A stretch of DNA of 13,866 bases from JBBSMX01 sp038232935 (GTDB lineage: Bacteria; Bacteroidota; Rhodothermia; Rhodothermales; JANQRZ01). Location: positions 1 through 13,866 of the forward strand of contig JBBSMX010000111.1 of NCBI GenBank assembly GCA_038232935.1. Direction: 5' to 3'. This document shows positions 1 to 6,845 of this stretch, piece after piece. How positions within the stretch are numbered: the stretch's first letter is position 1; the number at the start of each line of letters is the position of its first letter. A program made the position numbers and the translations under genes. The notes beneath the pieces were generated by a model. The model saw only the letters and a list, made by a program, of their open reading frames with translations. It did no database searches and was not told the origin of the DNA.

Positions 1-1045
1 CGCCCAGGTCTTCGACGGTGACCCAACGCAGGGGTTGCACGGCGTGGTGCTCGGGCGTGCCCTCGGTGATGTGGCACCGGAAGGCATGCAGCGTGATCTT
101 GAAGTGGGAGTAGGCGTGGTCGATCCGCGCGAGCGGCTCGTCGATCTCGACCTCGATGCCTAGCTCTTCCCGTAGCTCGCGGCGGCAGGCGTCCGGGAGC
201 GACTCGCCGGGCTCCGCTTTGCCGCCCGGAAACTCCCACAGCCCGCCGAGCATGGCGTCCTCCGGCCGCTTCGCGATGAGCACACGGCCCGACGCGTCGA
301 AGATCACCCCGACGGCGATGTCGTAGTGTGGGACCGGCTTTTTCTTTTTCGCCACCGGGTAGCGTTCCGGCTCGCCCTCGGCGAAGGCGGCGCACACCGT
401 GTGCAGCGGGCACGTCGGGCAGGCGGGATTCGTCGGCGTGCAGACCGTCGCGCCGAGCTCCATCAGCGCCTCGTTGAACCGGGCAGGCTCGGTAGGATCT
501 AGCAGCTCGTCGGCGAGGCGTTGGAGGTGGCGGCGGGTACGGCCGGAGGTGGCGTCGTCGGCGACGGCGAAGACACGGGTGAGGACGCGGATGACGTTCC
601 CGTCGAGTACGGCGAGGGGGCGGCCGTAGGCAATCGAGAGGACGGCGGCGGCGGTGTACGGACCGACGCCGGGCAGCCGCCGGATCGCCTCTTCGGTGTC
701 CGGCACCGCTCCGCCGAACTCGTCCACGACGGTGCGTGCGGCGCGGTGGAGGTTGCGCGCCCGGCTGTAGTAGCCGAGCCCTTCCCACTGCCGCAGCACG
801 TCGTCGAGATCGGCCGCTGCGAGCGCTTCGACGGTGGGGAACGCGGCGGCGAAGCGGTCGAAGTAGGGGCGCGCCTGGTCCACGCGGGTCTGTTGGAGCA
901 TGATCTCCGAGACCCAGATCAGGTACGGATCGCGGGTCTCGCGCCACGGCATCGGCCGGCGGACGCGCTCGAACCACGCCGTCAGCGGCCCGTGGAACGC
1001 CGCCCGGTGCCGGGCCTCGACGCGCTCGAGATAGCCGGGGCTCAC
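1..1045 (-). CDS. mutY: A/G-specific adenine DNA glycosylase MutY with C-terminal Nudix domain (3' end outside window)
   Basis: MutY removes adenine mispaired with 8-oxoguanine in base excision repair. The visible 348 codons run from a GTG. The HhH-GPD domain (about 20-215) has the SEIMLQQT segment with catalytic Glu47, the helix-hairpin-helix LPGVGPYTA (124-132), and Asp148 in LDGNV. The [4Fe-4S] ligands are Cys202, 209, 212 and 218 (spacing 6-2-5). After a lysine-rich linker (KKKKP, 233-237) comes a Nudix-fold domain. Its YSH at 312-314 corresponds to the FSH loop that reads 8-oxoG in MutY enzymes. Unlike E. coli MutY, its Nudix box (Gly275 to Ile297, with RELREELG) is intact. The GTG overlaps the stop of the upstream gene (GTGA), which suggests translational coupling. 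A later start would cut into the fold. The identification is firm; only the C-terminus is missing. Confidence 0.96.
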   Translation of the reverse strand, partial: MSPGYLERVEARHRAAFHGPLTAWFERVRRPMPWRETRDPYLIWVSEIMLQQTRVDQARPYFDRFAAAFPTVEALAAADLDDVLRQWEGLGYYSRARNLHRAARTVVDEFGGAVPDTEEAIRRLPGVGPYTAAAVLSIAYGRPLAVLDGNVIRVLTRVFAVADDATSGRTRRHLQRLADELLDPTEPARFNEALMELGATVCTPTNPACPTCPLHTVCAAFAEGEPERYPVAKKKKPVPHYDIAVGVIFDASGRVLIAKRPEDAMLGGLWEFPGGKAEPGESLPDACRRELREELGIEVEIDEPLARIDHAYSHFKITLHAFRCHITEGTPEHHAVQPLRWVTVEDLG

Positions 1046-1383
1046 GGCGTGCCGACGTCGATCACGAGCACGAGCGTGTCCTGCGGGACGCTTTGGTAGC
1101 GGCGCTCGACGAGCACGAACTCGCGCCCCCGCTCGCCGGGCAGCGTCTTCCAGTAGAACGAGCGGCCGACGAGCCAGCTCAGCGCTGGGGCACGGAGCGC
1201 GCGGAACGTCCACGCCGACTCGCCCGGCAGCGCCGTTACGAGCGGCTCGCCCGAGCGGACCGAAAGCCGGAGCGTATCCGCGGCAGCCGGCACGGCACGA
1301 GTGGGGGAGGGCTCGGCGGGTGGCGCGGTGGCGAGCAGGAACACGAGCAGGCCGAGGGCGAGCACAGGAGAGAGGGAACGCAC
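1042..1383 (-). CDS. Small exported protein of unknown function, coupled to mutY
   Basis: From a GTG at 1383 this encodes 113 residues. The N-terminus looks like a signal peptide: MRSLSPV, then a leucine-rich stretch (residues 8-17) and an ATAPPAEPSPT segment. The mature part is about 90 residues with no cysteine and no family I recognise. The stop TGA shares two bases with the mutY GTG (GTGA), the best sign that it is a real gene co-transcribed with mutY. The reading frame extends back to an ATG at 1482, but that adds a charged leader before the hydrophobic segment and crosses most of the divergent control region. GTG 1389 is equally possible. There is no Shine-Dalgarno sequence at any candidate. 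I assign no function. Confidence 0.6.
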   Translation of the reverse strand: MRSLSPVLALGLLVFLLATAPPAEPSPTRAVPAAADTLRLSVRSGEPLVTALPGESAWTFRALRAPALSWLVGRSFYWKTLPGERGREFVLVERRYQSVPQDTLVLVIDVGTP

Positions 1384-1588
1384 GGGCACGAGCAGATTAG
1401 AGGTGGGCGGTCGAATGTACGGGCGCTCGCCCGATCCGATCCCGACCTCGCGAAGGAGGGCGACGCACTCCGGGTCCCGCACGGCGCGTTACAACGGCCA
1501 GGCTGGCTGCACAACGGCCAGGCTGGCTGCGCGGCGGCCGTCTATCGCCCGAGAGAACACGCGACGCCCTGTGAAGTTGGCTGCACGC
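1384..1588. promoter_or_regulatory. Divergent intergenic control region
   Basis: This roughly 200-bp stretch separates the leftward exported-protein/mutY genes from the rightward Omp85 gene, so promoters for both should lie here. I could not pick out a convincing -35/-10 or Bacteroidota -33/-7 pair. Its main feature is the tandem duplication at 1491-1530, listed separately. Confidence 0.4.
1491..1530. repeat. Perfect 20-bp tandem duplication in divergent promoter region
   Basis: The unit acaacggccaggctggctgc occurs twice head to tail with no mismatch (1491-1510 and 1511-1530). Each unit contains an odd palindrome, gccag-g-ctggc (1497-1507 and 1517-1527). The 20-bp period is close to two helical turns, so two proteins bound to the units would lie on the same DNA face. 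It could be a pair of operators or a replication-slippage product. Confidence 0.9.
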
Positions 1589-3316
1589 ATGCTCCCCTTC
1601 CGCTCCCTCTGCCTCATCGTCGGCTTGCTCGTGGCCGCGCCTGCCGCCGCGCAACCGGCGGCCGTGCGCTGGCACCTCGTCGCCGACGGACGCGCCGCCG
1701 ACTGGCCGCTCGACCGCACGCTACCGGCCGACAGCCTCGATGCGGCGGCAGCGGGAATCCTCCACCAACTCCAATCGGCGGGCTACTACTTCGCCACGGT
1801 GGACTCGGCTCGTATCGAGGGGCAGGCGGCGACGCTCTTCGTCCGTCGCGGGCCTGAGGTCGAGATCGCGTCTGTCACGCTCGAAGGGATCACGGCGCTG
1901 GACGCCGAGCGCGAGCGCGACCGGATGAGGACCCGCCCCGGCCGCCCGCGCGATCCCGACGTGCTCGGCCGCGACCTCGACGCCCTTCTCGTCGCGTACG
2001 AGCGGGCGGGCTACCCGCTGGCACAGGCGACCCTCGGCGAGGTATCACTCGAAGAGCGCGATGGCGTGCCGGGGCTGCACCTCGCGATTCGCGTGGAAGA
2101 GGGCGAGACGCTCGCTTTCGGAGGCATCGAGCTCGTGCCGAGTGGGCGGACGGCACCGGGCTTCGCCGCGCGTACCGTCGGGCTCCGGCCGGGCGAGCCC
2201 CTCGCCGTGTTCGACCCCGAGGGGATTCGTCGGGACCTCGAGGAGTCCGGACTGTTCGAAGAGGTCGGGGCACCGGAGCTCGCCCTCCGAGAGGATGGGA
2301 CGGCTACGGTGCGCGTCCCCGTCACCGAAGCTCCGCCCGGAACGTTCGACCTCGTCTTCGGCTATCTCCCGCCGAGCGGGCCGGGCGATGGGGGATCGGT
2401 CGTTGGTAACGGGTCGCTCGTGCTCCGGAATCTGTTCGGGCATGGGCGAGCGCTCGCGCTCCAACTCGTCCGCAACCCCGGCCTCGTCTCCTCGCTCGAC
2501 GTGCGCCTCGCCGATCCGCTCGTGCTCGGCCTCCCGCTCCGGCTCGAGGCGCAGTTCTTCGGCTACCAGCAGGACTCGACGTTCCAGCGCCAGCGCTACG
2601 GGCTGGAGGCGGGCTACCGCTTCGCCCCCGGCCTCGAAGGCCTCGTCACGGCGAGCCGGGAATACGTGCAAGCGGGGATCGCGGGCATCGTGCTCGTGGA
2701 AGGCCGGCAGCGGATTCCCGAGGCCGACGCGTACTTCGCGGGCATCGGCGTCCGCTTCCGCCGCGTCGATCAGCGGTTGAACCCCCGGCGTGGGTTGTTC
2801 GTGCAGACGACGCTAGAGCAGGGCGTCAAGCGGCGCGACCTCGCGCAGGACACAGCCGAGGTCGCCGCGCCCGTCTCGATCAGCCAGCAGCGGCTCCTCG
2901 CCGAAGGCCGCCTCTTCCTCCCGACGCTCCGGCGGCAGGTGCTCGTGCTCGGCGGTGACGCGACGTTCCTGCTCGGCGACGTGTACGATGAGAGCGACCT
3001 GTTCCGCTTCGGCGGTGCGACCTCGCTGCGCGGCTACGAGGAGGAGCAGTTCCGGGGCAACATCGTCGGGCGCGCGATTGCCGAGTACCGCTACCAGATC
3101 GACCGCACCTCGTACGCCTTCCTCTTTACGGACCTCGGCTACATCGAGCGTCCCGCGACGCCGGGCGTCGCGGGGGAGCGGCTGTGGCGGCCGGGCTACG
3201 GCCTCGGCATCCAGTACCGCACTCCGCTCGGGCTGATCGCCGTGAGCTACGCCCTGAACCCCGACGACGGCCCGACGCGCGGCAAAATCCACGTCGGCCT
3301 CTCCGTGGGGCTGTAG
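1589..3316 (+). CDS. Omp85/BamA-TamA superfamily outer-membrane protein
   Basis: This 575-residue protein is close to the size of E. coli TamA. The ATG starts a clean signal peptide with predicted cleavage after APAAA (about residue 21). Roughly residues 25-245 look like three POTRA-type modules: alternating strands with AGYYFATV, ERAGYPLAQATL and EESGLFEEV turns. The remainder (about 250-575) is glycine/aromatic-rich beta-barrel sequence. The Omp85 hallmark LRGY (residues 480-483, within FGGATSLRGYEEEQF) is the L6 loop motif that packs inside the barrel. The protein ends in leucine rather than the common phenylalanine. An in-frame GTG at 1571 would add six residues. It could take part in outer-membrane protein assembly (TamA-like) or in protein or lipid export; no tamB-like gene is visible. 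The Omp85 class is clear, the exact role is not. Confidence 0.9.
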   Translation: MLPFRSLCLIVGLLVAAPAAAQPAAVRWHLVADGRAADWPLDRTLPADSLDAAAAGILHQLQSAGYYFATVDSARIEGQAATLFVRRGPEVEIASVTLEGITALDAERERDRMRTRPGRPRDPDVLGRDLDALLVAYERAGYPLAQATLGEVSLEERDGVPGLHLAIRVEEGETLAFGGIELVPSGRTAPGFAARTVGLRPGEPLAVFDPEGIRRDLEESGLFEEVGAPELALREDGTATVRVPVTEAPPGTFDLVFGYLPPSGPGDGGSVVGNGSLVLRNLFGHGRALALQLVRNPGLVSSLDVRLADPLVLGLPLRLEAQFFGYQQDSTFQRQRYGLEAGYRFAPGLEGLVTASREYVQAGIAGIVLVEGRQRIPEADAYFAGIGVRFRRVDQRLNPRRGLFVQTTLEQGVKRRDLAQDTAEVAAPVSISQQRLLAEGRLFLPTLRRQVLVLGGDATFLLGDVYDESDLFRFGGATSLRGYEEEQFRGNIVGRAIAEYRYQIDRTSYAFLFTDLGYIERPATPGVAGERLWRPGYGLGIQYRTPLGLIAVSYALNPDDGPTRGKIHVGLSVGL

Positions 3317-3344
3317 CTTCCGGGCCTATTTCTACTCTCGCCCC

Positions 3345-3467
3345 ATGTCATCCTGAGCGAGCAAAGCGAGTCGAAGAACCCGGAGGCTCGGCGAAGCCCA
3401 TCTCTCGAAGCAATCTCGTCAGAGATGCTTCGCCTCCAACCCTTGCGTGCCTCCACTCAGGATGACC
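3345..3467. repeat. Fold-back (REP/MITE-like) interspersed repeat
   Basis: The outer arms are perfect 11-bp inverted repeats (gtcatcctgag at 3347-3357, ctcaggatgac at 3456-3466). Inside lies a long imperfect stem: 3382-3405 pairs with 3421-3437, including gcgaagc/gcttcgc and atctct/agagat, with small bulges. The 'gtcatcctgagcga...gcgagtcgaag' style resembles an intergenic repeat I recall from several unrelated bacterial genomes, but I cannot search for it here. It fills almost the whole gap between the Omp85 gene and rsmE. As RNA it could act as a transcription terminator for the Omp85 gene. No transposase is nearby. Confidence 0.8.
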
Positions 3468-4208
3468 GGGAAAAGCATTGAATCGTTGACCACCACGTTC
3501 TACGTTCCGCCGGACCGCTTCGCCGATGGCCGCGTCGCGTTGCCGGACGACGAGGCGCGGCACGCGGTGCGCGTGCTCCGTCACGGACCGGGCGACGAGA
3601 TCGTGGTCGTGGACGGGATAGGGGGGCGCTACCGCGTGCGGCTGACGGAGACGGACAAGCGCGGCGCGGCGGGCGAAATCGTCTCCGAAGAACGCGAGGT
3701 CGGTGAGCCGTCCTACCGGCTGACCGTCGCGCTCGGCACGCTCAAAAACGCGAGCCGGTTCGAGACCTTCGCCGAGAAAGCCGTCGAGCTCGGCGTAGCT
3801 GAAATCGTCCCGCTCGTCACCGAGCGGACGGAGCGGATGAGCCTCAAGCCGACGCGGATGGAGAATATCCTCGTCGCCGCGATGAAACAGAGCGGTCGCA
3901 GTCGGCTCCCCACCCTTACCGACCCCCAGCCCTTCGCTGACTTGCTCGCCGACCGGACGACCGGCCTGCGCCTCCTCTGCCACGAGTCCGCCGATCCCGA
4001 CGCGCTGCTCTCGCGCGTGCTGGATCGACTCAGCGTTCGCGGTCCGATCACCGTGCTCGTCGGACCTGAAGGCGGGTTCAGCGACGACGAAGTGGCCGCG
4101 GCGCAGAATGCGGGATGGATCGTCGCTTCGCTGGGTCCGCGTCGTCTCCGGGCCGAGACCGCCGCCATCGTCGCGGCAGCGGCAGTCATGCTTTATGACG
4201 CTGTGTGA
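3462..4208 (+). CDS. rsmE: 16S rRNA (uracil-1498-N3)-methyltransferase RsmE
   Basis: RsmE is a SPOUT-fold enzyme that uses S-adenosylmethionine to methylate N3 of U1498 in 16S rRNA. From the ATG it is 248 residues, the usual length. The N-terminal PUA-like part begins TTTFYVPPDRF and contains the typical DDEARHAVRVLR. The SPOUT part shows the family motifs LGTLKNASRFETFAEKAVELG, GPEGGF (201-206) and LGPRRLRAETA (224-234), which form the knotted cofactor site. The start needs care: ATG 3462 lies inside the right arm of the preceding fold-back repeat, GTG 3447 is deeper inside the repeat, and TTG 3486 lies just before TTTFYVPP. No strong ribosome-binding site marks any of them. The function is secure; the start is not. 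Confidence 0.95.
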   Translation: MTGKSIESLTTTFYVPPDRFADGRVALPDDEARHAVRVLRHGPGDEIVVVDGIGGRYRVRLTETDKRGAAGEIVSEEREVGEPSYRLTVALGTLKNASRFETFAEKAVELGVAEIVPLVTERTERMSLKPTRMENILVAAMKQSGRSRLPTLTDPQPFADLLADRTTGLRLLCHESADPDALLSRVLDRLSVRGPITVLVGPEGGFSDDEVAAAQNAGWIVASLGPRRLRAETAAIVAAAAVMLYDAV

Positions 4209-4295
4209 TGTGCGCTCCCTCCACTCGCAACGCTCCACCTCACGTATCACTTTAAGTGGCGTAGCCTTATCTCTTCCCTCTAATCTTTCCTTCCA

Positions 4296-4844
4296 ATGGA
4301 CCTCACTGAAACCCTGAAAGACCGCGAACTCCTCGTCGATGGCGTGCTGCTGAAAGCGTACCGCGATACCGTCCGCCTGCCCGACGGGGGCGAGTCCGTG
4401 CGCGAGTGGGTGGAGCATCCCGGCGCGTCGGCCGTCGTGCCGCTGTTCGAGGACGGGACGACGATCCTGCTGCGGCAGTACCGCTATGCTCCGGGCCGCG
4501 AGTTCATCGAGGTCCCGGCGGGCAAGATCGACAAGCCGGGGGAGAACCCGGCGGAGGTAGCCCTGCGCGAGTTGCAGGAGGAGGCGGGCTACACCGCCGA
4601 GACGCTGACGCCACTCGGCGAGACGTACCCGTGCATCGGCTACAGCAACGAGGTCATCTACTTGTTTCTCGCCGAGGATCTGTCCAAGGCCAGCGCGGAG
4701 ACCGAGCACGACGAGTTCGTAGAACCCTTCCGCCTGCCGTTCGACGAAGCCGTGGCGATGGCGCGGCGCGGAGAAATTCTAGACGCAAAGAGTGCGGTCG
4801 CGCTGCTGCGTGCTGACGCCGTCGTAACGGCGCGCGGTGGATAG
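4296..4844 (+). CDS. Nudix hydrolase, ADP-ribose pyrophosphatase type
   Basis: This 182-residue enzyme probably hydrolyses ADP-ribose or related sugar nucleotides to AMP and a sugar phosphate. The domain order matches bacterial ADPR pyrophosphatases: an N-terminal strand segment (VLLKAYRDTVRLPDGG), HPGASAVVPLFEDGTTILLRQYR, then EVPAGKID and the Nudix box through RELQEEAGY (91-99). The metal-binding Glu92, 95 and 96 are present. The first box loop, KIDKPG between Gly76 and Glu83, is one residue longer than the canonical G-x5-E, a local variation. It lies 87 bp after rsmE and 165 bp before secG, on the same strand. Substrate is inferred from family resemblance (HPGA, VPAGK); it is not proven. 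Confidence 0.9.
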   Translation: MDLTETLKDRELLVDGVLLKAYRDTVRLPDGGESVREWVEHPGASAVVPLFEDGTTILLRQYRYAPGREFIEVPAGKIDKPGENPAEVALRELQEEAGYTAETLTPLGETYPCIGYSNEVIYLFLAEDLSKASAETEHDEFVEPFRLPFDEAVAMARRGEILDAKSAVALLRADAVVTARGG

Positions 4845-4925
4845 TCCGTATAGAGATGCCGGCCATCGAGAGGCCATCCCCGGCGCGATTTCACACGGGC
4901 TTAGGCCAGGAACACCGCGGAAGCA

Positions 4926-4957
4926 TTGCGCATCAGCGGGGGAAGGGGGTAGTTTAC
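4926..4957 (+). promoter_or_regulatory. Weak candidate promoter for secG
   Basis: TTG (4926-4928) and TAGTTTAC (4950-4957) are spaced 21 nt apart. This loosely resembles the Bacteroidota -33 TTG / -7 TAnnTTTG arrangement, about 50 nt before the secG start. The -7 match is partial, so it is only a candidate. I see nothing else of note between the Nudix gene and secG (4845-5009). Confidence 0.3.
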
Positions 4958-5009
4958 GCGCTGCTTTCTATCCAATCGGCTGCCTCCGAAGTCCCTACAC
5001 CGACCTCTC

Positions 5010-5381
5010 ATGTACATCTTCCTGACCATTGTCATCACCCTGATCGCGCTGTTGATGGCGATTGTGGTCCTCCTTCAGAGCGGCAAGGGCGGTGGCCTCG
5101 CCGGTATCGCTTCCGGCGGACAGACGACGCAGATCCTCGGTGCCCGCCAGGCCCCGGACTTCCTCGAGAAAGCGACGTGGACGCTCGGCGCGGCGTTCAT
5201 CGTCTTGTGCATCGTCGCCAACTTCTTCGCGAGCCCGTCCGACGCGCAGCGCAGCATTATCCAGGGCGGCGGTGCTAATGCCCCCGTCGAGAACCCGCTC
5301 CCGCCTGGCCCCGGCACGATCAACGAGGGGCCAGCGACGCCGGCACCCGCGCCCGCAGCTCCGGCCCCCGAGCAGGAGTAG
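5010..5381 (+). CDS. secG: Preprotein translocase subunit SecG
   Basis: SecG is the small accessory membrane subunit of the SecYEG channel. It is 123 residues long and begins MYIFLTIVITLIALLMAIVV. The first membrane span is about 2-22, followed by the conserved cytoplasmic loop LLQSGKGGGLAG, then GARQAPDFLEKATW leading into the second span (about 57-75, ending ANFF). The LLQ-GKGGGLA and FLEK-T segments are diagnostic. The tail after residue 85 is rich in proline, alanine and acidic residues (PAPAPAAPAPEQE), a common low-complexity extension. It is the last gene of the plus-strand run and converges on rnpB, with a hairpin between them. Confidence 0.95.
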   Translation: MYIFLTIVITLIALLMAIVVLLQSGKGGGLAGIASGGQTTQILGARQAPDFLEKATWTLGAAFIVLCIVANFFASPSDAQRSIIQGGGANAPVENPLPPGPGTINEGPATPAPAPAAPAPEQE

Positions 5382-5401
5382 CAGCCGCTCTGACGAACAG
5401 G

Positions 5402-5438
5402 CGAAGCCCCGCCCCGACAGCGTCGGAGCGGGGCTTCG
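5402..5438. terminator. Strong hairpin terminator between secG and rnpB
   Basis: An 11-bp perfect stem, cgaagccccgc (5402-5412) with gcggggcttcg (5428-5438), extends inward through ccgac/gtcgg (5414-5418, 5422-5426) to an almost continuous hairpin. It sits 20 nt after the secG stop and 12 nt from the rnpB 3' end. On the plus strand it is followed by tagttct, so only a short T tract. It probably serves secG and may also work for rnpB in the other direction. Confidence 0.8.
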
Positions 5439-5449
5439 TAGTTCTAACG

Positions 5450-5895
5450 GCGCGTGCCGGTCTGTAAGCCGAATTCTGTGCACCCGTGCGGCTGCCGTAG
5501 ACCGCAACGGGGCGACCGCCATTTATCTGGGACCGCCGTCACCGACGGCCTCGAGCGGCCTACCCGCGCTATCGGGCGGGTCACCCGTCTCCGACGGATC
5601 GCGGACTATCCCCCGGAGGAGCGCTGTTTAGCCTTGCACCCCGTGAGGTTTGCCTGGCCGCCCCCGTCACCGAGGACGCCGGTGGGCTCTTACCCCACCG
5701 TTTCACCCATCACCTGTGTCCCGCCAAAGCGGAACCATCGGCTGGTCTGCTCTCTGTTGCACGTGCTGTCATCGAGCCGGATCGCGGGCGATCTCGGTCG
5801 GTGCCTTCCTGTTAGGAAGCACGGTACCCTGTAGTGTTCGGACTTTCCTCCCCCGGAACCGAGGCCTCGGAGGCGGCGGTCCGACCGGCACGCCA
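5450..5895 (-). ncRNA. rnpB: RNase P RNA (class A)
   Basis: This is the catalytic RNA of ribonuclease P, which cuts 5' leaders from precursor tRNAs. Read on the minus strand, it contains the universal cores gaggaaagtccgaac near the 5' end and acagaattcggcttacag near the 3' end. Between them are typical class A segments: caacagagagcagacc, gatggttccgc, gggtgaaac, ggtaagagccc, and gtaggccgctcgag. The ends are fixed by P1 pairing: gaccggcacgcc on the plus strand (5883-5894) matches gcgtgccggtc (5452-5462). At about 445 nt it is somewhat longer than the 377-nt E. coli RNA. End positions are uncertain by a few bases. Confidence 0.95.
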
Positions 5896-5897
5896 GG

Positions 5898-5905
5898 GGA
5901 AGATA
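5898..5905 (-). promoter_or_regulatory. Candidate -10 element of rnpB
   Basis: On the minus strand TATCTTCC starts 11-12 nt before the inferred rnpB 5' end, the correct distance for a sigma-70-type -10. The same eight bases occur before tRNA-Arg at 9488-9495. No clear -35 is visible; the expected position falls in the hairpin that ends the upstream gene. Confidence 0.45.
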
Positions 5906-5909
5906 CGAG

Positions 5910-5951
5910 GGCGGAGGCGGCGGGTTCTAAACGGCCCGCCCGGCCTCCGCC
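5910..5951 (-). terminator. Hairpin after the coiled-coil protein gene
   Basis: The arms 5910-5924 and 5935-5951 pair as a GC-rich stem of 9 plus 6 bp with a 2-nt bulge, around a ttctaaacgg loop. It lies 11 nt beyond the stop of the minus-strand coiled-coil gene and just before rnpB. No good U tract follows, so termination may be partial and readthrough into rnpB is possible. Confidence 0.6.
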
Positions 5952-5962
5952 TTCTCGCGACC

Positions 5963-6727
5963 TTACATGTCCATCGACTCGACGGTCTCGTTGAAGAGCT
6001 CGTTGTCCACGATGACACGGCCGGTGTGCTCGCACACCACGATCCGGTTGCGCTGGCGCACCTCGACCTGGCGCTGCGGCGGCACCATGAACGAGCCCGC
6101 GGCTCCACGCTCGATCGGGACGACGGCGCGGCCATCGCGGAGGCGTTCGCGGAGGCGTTCGTACGCTCTGAGGTAGCGCGGATCGATGGCCTCGGTGGCC
6201 TCGTCGCGCAGCGTCACGTACGACTCCTGCTCCTTCTCTGTCTCTTCGACCACGAGGTCGAGCTCGCTGTGCTTCTCTTTCAGCAGGTCATCGAGCTCCC
6301 CGAGCCGCTCGTTCGCCTGCTCGACGATCAGCACATTCGAGGAGTCGCGCTCGGTGTGGGCCTCGATGTCAGCATGGGCCTGGTTGATCCGCTGGCGCTG
6401 CGCCTCGATCTCCTTCGTGAGCGCGTCGTACTCGCGGTTGTTGCGGACGTTGAGCTGCTGCTCCTCGTACTTCTTGATGAGGCCCTCGCTCTCCGTGATG
6501 TCCATCTGGAGCTTGCGGCGCTGGACCTCGGCCTGCTTCTCCTCGTCGTTCGCCTTCTCGATCCGCGTCTGGAGGCCGGCCTTTTCGTCCTCCAGGTCGC
6601 GGATCTCCTCCGGCAGGTCCCCGCGCAGCTTCTCGACCTGGTCGATCTTGCTGTCGATGTGCTGGAGGCGGATGAGTGCGCGAAGCTGATCCGTGATGCT
6701 ACTGCTCGTTGTTTCCGTCGTCGGCAT
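5963..6727 (-). CDS. Coiled-coil 'C4-type zinc ribbon' family protein with degenerate zinc ribbon
   Basis: It has 254 residues from the ATG at 6727, chosen because agaggg lies just upstream (agagggaacATG) and the family begins near this point; an upstream ATG at 6784 adds an atypical leader. Residues about 12-200 form a long charged coiled coil. The segment NVRNNREYDALTKEIEAQ is the family hallmark. The C-terminus normally folds as a four-cysteine ribbon (CxxC...PPQ...CxxCGR). Here the framework VVPIERG...VPPQRQ...IVVCEHTGRVIVD is kept, but the first CxxC is AAGS and the second is CEHT, leaving one cysteine. Family function is poorly defined; relatives are often linked to Nif3 genes, as here. 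Residues in ERLRERLR come from a 12-bp tandem repeat (6136-6159). Confidence 0.9.
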   Translation of the reverse strand: MPTTETTSSSITDQLRALIRLQHIDSKIDQVEKLRGDLPEEIRDLEDEKAGLQTRIEKANDEEKQAEVQRRKLQMDITESEGLIKKYEEQQLNVRNNREYDALTKEIEAQRQRINQAHADIEAHTERDSSNVLIVEQANERLGELDDLLKEKHSELDLVVEETEKEQESYVTLRDEATEAIDPRYLRAYERLRERLRDGRAVVPIERGAAGSFMVPPQRQVEVRQRNRIVVCEHTGRVIVDNELFNETVESMDM

Positions 6728-6845
6728 GTTCCCTCTGTAGAATGATGGTTGCTTTGACGCCAACCACGTAAACGACAGCGCCAATCTGGAAGTTCGACGG
6801 GCGACGTAGAATTTGGTGTTTAGACGAACAACGAAAGGCGGGCGG

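Noticed and set aside
521..1099. 192-codon plus-strand frame opposite mutY
   Set aside because: MutY catalytic, Fe-S and Nudix motifs are all on the minus strand, so this is a composition shadow.
3348..4709. 453-codon minus-strand open frame antisense to rsmE and the Nudix gene
   Set aside because: It crosses two recognised genes and the fold-back repeat and shows no domain. Shadow frame.
5454..5834. Open frames within 5454-5994 on the plus strand
   Set aside because: The region is the RNase P RNA gene, with its conserved core sequences on the minus strand.
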